From an uncultured Ruminococcus sp. (GTDB lineage: Bacteria; Bacillota; Clostridia; Oscillospirales; Acutalibacteraceae), in NCBI GenBank assembly GCA_905233755.1, contig CAJODM010000011.1, positions 1 through 64,000 on the forward strand: a DNA stretch of 64,000 nt, read 5' to 3'. Position 1 is the stretch's first letter. Each line of letters begins with the position of its first letter. Below the pieces are notes generated by a model, which was given only the letters and a program-made list of their open reading frames with translations, did no database searches and was not told the origin of the DNA. Below, in pieces: positions 60,838 through 64,000 of this stretch. The position numbers and the translations under genes are program-made.

Positions 60838-61125
60838 TTGGCTGAGAAGGAGTTTTCGACCTATAAGGGCAAGCCGTTGGTTCGGTGCGGCGATGAGCTG
60901 TACTATGGCAGCATGGACCAGCGGTTTGTCATCCGCATGCAGATCAAATCCAAGAAGCAGGTGGGCGATCTCGAGGTCGCCGATAAGGTAGCGATCCAGC
61001 TGCTGTGCACCGACCCCGACCTGAGCCCCCGCAAGCAGCTCGTCAAGTCCAGCGAGAAGAACGGGCTGTATCTTGCGCTCGATATCGCCGATGTATGGCT
61101 CGAGCGCGCGCTGAAGAACCAGTAA
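60838..61125 (+). CDS. conserved hypothetical protein, 95 aa (TTG start)
   Basis: ORF opens at TTG preceded by GAAGGG; immediately follows ireB-like gene. Confidence 0.65.
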   Translation: MAEKEFSTYKGKPLVRCGDELYYGSMDQRFVIRMQIKSKKQVGDLEVADKVAIQLLCTDPDLSPRKQLVKSSEKNGLYLALDIADVWLERALKNQ

Positions 61126-61140
61126 ACGCTCCGGCATGGT

Positions 61141-61220
61141 GAAAGCATAGCGAAGAGTGAAGATCGAATAGCTGGGAGAAACCCTGCGGAGTTTTGGATC
61201 TCTACAGGGATTTTGCTTTC
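61141..61220. repeat. degenerate short copy of the heptamer/hairpin intergenic element (copy 4)
   Basis: AGCGAAG-AGTGAAG-ATCGAAT heptads, AGAAACCCTGCGGAGTTTTGGAT core, GAAAGCA/TGCTTTC ends. Confidence 0.6.
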
Positions 61221-61278
61221 ATCTCTTAGATGCTGTTGGCTATGGGGCGCGAGATCGCTCATAACAGATCGAAATAAC

Positions 61279-61312
61279 AACGGGGTCGGGCGGTGTGTCC
61301 GACCCCGTTTTT
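61279..61312 (+). terminator. intrinsic terminator
   Basis: AACGGGGTCGG/CCGACCCCGTT + TTT. Confidence 0.75.
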
Positions 61313-61377
61313 GGCTATATCGAATGCGGCTTTGCCGCGATCATGATCGCGATCATGATGATGAAGAGGTGATTCGG

Positions 61378-62376
61378 ATGCAAGACAACTATGATTCTCT
61401 GCCGAACGGGTATCAGGAGACGATCCGAAAGGGGCTTGCCGCGCTGCGCGGATTCAGCCATATCAGCAACGGCATCGGCACCAAGGAGGAACAGATACAA
61501 CGGCTGAGTGTAGAGCTGAACACCGCCGACGCGATCCTGATCGGTGCGGGGGCGGGACTGTCCACCTCTGCGGGGCTGACCTACAGCGGCGAACGGTTTG
61601 AGCGCTGGTTCTTCGATTTTGAACGCCGGTTCGGGATCAAGGATATGTATGCGGGTGGATTCTATCCGTTTCCCGATGCTCAAACGCGCTGGGCGTGGTG
61701 GGCAAGGCACATCTACTTCAATCGTTATATAGAAGCTCAAAAGCCCGTGTACCCCGAGCTGCTGGAGCTTGTGAAAGACAAAGATTACTTTGTCATCACG
61801 ACAAACGTCGATCATCAGTTCCAGAAGGCGGGATTTGACAAGAGCCGCCTGTTCTATACGCAGGGCGACTACGGTCTGTTCCAATCCGTGAACCCAAAAC
61901 TGCAGAAAACCTATGACAACGAACCATGGGTGATGCAGGCGATGGAGGCACAGGGATTCGTCAAAGATGAGAGCGGTGTGTTCTGCCTGCCTCATGACAG
62001 CAAGATAAAAATGCAGATACCGACATCTCTGATCCCCAAGTGCCCCGATGACGACAGCGATGTGGTGATGAACCTGCGCGCGGACGACAGCTTTGTCGAG
62101 GATGAGGGCTGGCACAGGGCATCGGCAGCGTACGCCGACTTTCTCAGAAAGCACGAGCACGACCATGTCCTCTATCTGGAGCTCGGTGTCGGGGCCAACA
62201 CCCCCGTCATCGTGAAGTACCCGTTCTGGCAGATGACGCTGGCAAACGAGAACTCCGTCTATGCCTGTATCAACTACACAGAAGCTATCTGTCCAAAGGA
62301 GATAGAGGACAGAAGTATTTGTATAGACAATGATATCGGGGCGGTGATACAGAGGATCAAGAGGGGAGACTGCTGA
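61378..62376 (+). CDS. class M sirtuin (SirTM-like)
   Basis: AILIGAGAGLSTSAGLTYSGERFERWF; DMYAGGFYPF; FVITTNVDHQFQKAGFDKSRLFYTQGDYG. Confidence 0.88.
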   Translation: MQDNYDSLPNGYQETIRKGLAALRGFSHISNGIGTKEEQIQRLSVELNTADAILIGAGAGLSTSAGLTYSGERFERWFFDFERRFGIKDMYAGGFYPFPDAQTRWAWWARHIYFNRYIEAQKPVYPELLELVKDKDYFVITTNVDHQFQKAGFDKSRLFYTQGDYGLFQSVNPKLQKTYDNEPWVMQAMEAQGFVKDESGVFCLPHDSKIKMQIPTSLIPKCPDDDSDVVMNLRADDSFVEDEGWHRASAAYADFLRKHEHDHVLYLELGVGANTPVIVKYPFWQMTLANENSVYACINYTEAICPKEIEDRSICIDNDIGAVIQRIKRGDC

Positions 62377-62472
62377 CCCGACCACGGCACACAAGGAGGG
62401 AACTTCTGTATTTGACGAAATCAAACCTTTCGGCTATAATAATATGCGAATCCTGTCGAAAGAAGTCCCCCT

Positions 62473-63252
62473 ATGAAACTAAGCTATCTGTACTACAAGA
62501 TGATCCGCGGGATACTGCGGCTATGCTTTCCGCACTCTTCTACCATCTATGAAGAACAGCCCGACAGCGAGCCGGCGGTGTTTGTCTGTAACCATGCCGC
62601 TATCCGCGGGCCCGTGATGATGACCCTCGACTTTCGGCGCAAGCATCAGACCTGGACGGTGAGCTGTGCGCTGGACAGCCATGCTGCTGTCAACTATGCC
62701 TTTCACGATATTTTCTGCGGCAACAGCCGGCGCTGCAAATGGTTCTGGCGCATGCTGTCACATATTGTAGCAAAGGGGCTGCCGCCGCTGCTGCTCTACT
62801 CCGAAACGATTCCCGTCTATCACAACAAATCGATCGTCAAAACCTTCAAGCAAAGCATAACGGCGCTGACACACGGCGATGATCTGGTTATCTTTGCCGA
62901 ATCGCCCAAGCGGTACTCTAACTATATCAATGAGCTGCAGCCGGGATTTGTTGATATCGCACGTCTGTATTATCGCAGAACACACAGGGCGATCCGGTTC
63001 TATCCCGTCTATGTCGAGAAGAAGAACGCCGTCATCCTCGTCGGCGATCCGATCGCATATGACCCGGATGAGCCGCTTGACGAACAGCGCGGAACGATCG
63101 CTGCCTATCTGCGCGACAGCATCGACCGACTTGCCGCAACGCTCCCAAAGCACAAGCCGATCCCCTTCCTGTCCGATCGCTGGTATCGCGCCTATGGCAG
63201 TTATGAGGACGATGCTCCGGGGTATTGGAAGATGATAGAAGAGAACCGATGA
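62473..63252 (+). CDS. lysophospholipid acyltransferase (PlsC-like)
   Basis: VFVCNHAAIRGPVMM (NHxxxxG variant), DDLVIFAESPKRYSNY. Confidence 0.7.
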   Translation: MKLSYLYYKMIRGILRLCFPHSSTIYEEQPDSEPAVFVCNHAAIRGPVMMTLDFRRKHQTWTVSCALDSHAAVNYAFHDIFCGNSRRCKWFWRMLSHIVAKGLPPLLLYSETIPVYHNKSIVKTFKQSITALTHGDDLVIFAESPKRYSNYINELQPGFVDIARLYYRRTHRAIRFYPVYVEKKNAVILVGDPIAYDPDEPLDEQRGTIAAYLRDSIDRLAATLPKHKPIPFLSDRWYRAYGSYEDDAPGYWKMIEENR

Positions 63253-63279
63253 GTCATCGGATGAAAAGGAGTGTATCGT

Positions 63280-63849
63280 ATGAAGAAAGACAGATTTGTC
63301 GCGTTTTTTGATGCGATCATGGCGATCATTATGACGATAGCCGTGCTCGAATTTGCCGTGCCGAATGGCGCGCGGTGGAGCGACCTGAACGAGCTTGCGT
63401 TCCAGGTCGTCGTATATGCGCTGTCGTTCTTCTGGCTCGGGATGATGTGGGTCAACATCCACAACCTGTGGAATTATGCCGACTATATCTCCCGTCCCGT
63501 GATCGTCGTCAATATCGTGATGCTGTTTTTCTCTTCGATGATCCCGTTTCTTGTCATCTATGTCGGACGGTTTTCTGACGAGCTCGTACCGCAGATGCTG
63601 TACGGAATCGACGTGATCTGTATCTCCATATGCAATCATATCAGCAGCGAGCTGCTGATAAAAGAGAACCCTCAGCTTAAGGGAGCGGTGAAAGCGCTCC
63701 GCCTGATCGATGCGACCGATATGGGCATCAAGCTGTTGGGATTTGTCATCGGTATGACGGTCTATCCGCCCGCGGTGATGTTCTCTGTCTTTATCGCAGC
63801 GGTCATTCTGCTGCTCAGTTTCTTTATGATGAAGAAGAGAATCCGGTGA
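63280..63849 (+). CDS. TMEM175 family (DUF1211) putative potassium channel
   Basis: KKDRFVAFFDAIMAIIMTIAVLEFAVP; FWLGMMWVNIHNLW. Confidence 0.88.
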   Translation: MKKDRFVAFFDAIMAIIMTIAVLEFAVPNGARWSDLNELAFQVVVYALSFFWLGMMWVNIHNLWNYADYISRPVIVVNIVMLFFSSMIPFLVIYVGRFSDELVPQMLYGIDVICISICNHISSELLIKENPQLKGAVKALRLIDATDMGIKLLGFVIGMTVYPPAVMFSVFIAAVILLLSFFMMKKRIR

Positions 63850-63920
63850 TCCATTATGCTTCAGGGCTGTCGCATAAACAAAATATCATCCTGAACGGAC
63901 ACCGTATCCGCACAGGATGA

Positions 63921-64000
63921 CAAAACTTCGGGGCTATCGCGACCGCGCTGATGCCGCCGCTGTGTACCTGCGGCTATTCTATCGCCAACGGCAACCGGAA
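63921..64000 (+). pseudogene. N-terminally truncated fragment resembling DUF389 membrane family (continues past window edge)
   Basis: QNFGAIATALMPPLCTCGYSIANGNR directly after in-frame TGA (63918-63920). Confidence 0.5.

Overview
This 64-kb window looks like a chromosomal segment from a high-GC gut-type Firmicute (Clostridia, probably Oscillospiraceae/Ruminococcaceae; lineage is an inference from gene content). Most of it is ordinary core genome: nrdD/nrdG with a NrdR-box promoter, a [FeFe]-hydrogenase maturation block (TM1266-like/hydG/hydF), a polar amino-acid ABC transporter, gap, uvrA, ftsH-hpt-tilS-dnaB-rplI, rnj, rnhA-nifS-nifU, nrdR, the ctsR-mcsA-mcsB-clpC stress operon with CtsR operators, tRNA-Leu(CAG), htpG, and a Phe T-box leader with pheS-pheT. 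Accessory content includes a dockerin-bearing GH13 amylase beside a secreted propeller/repeat protein, a Pro/Glu-rich NPKTG stalk next to a class B sortase, and a Zn-type macrodomain plus class M sirtuin about 10 kb apart. I saw no prophage, IS element, CRISPR array or defence island. The most unusual signals are non-coding: (i) a dispersed family of intergenic elements built from 7-bp arrays and hairpins, some with compensatory stem changes, one of which supplies the stop codon of nnrD; (ii) a 99-bp two-hairpin element present twice; (iii) a leader with a direct repeat and an intrinsic terminator upstream of the hydrogenase maturation genes; and (iv) a repeat-dense nrdR-ctsR intergenic region. 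All family calls come from reading the translated ORFs, without any database search.
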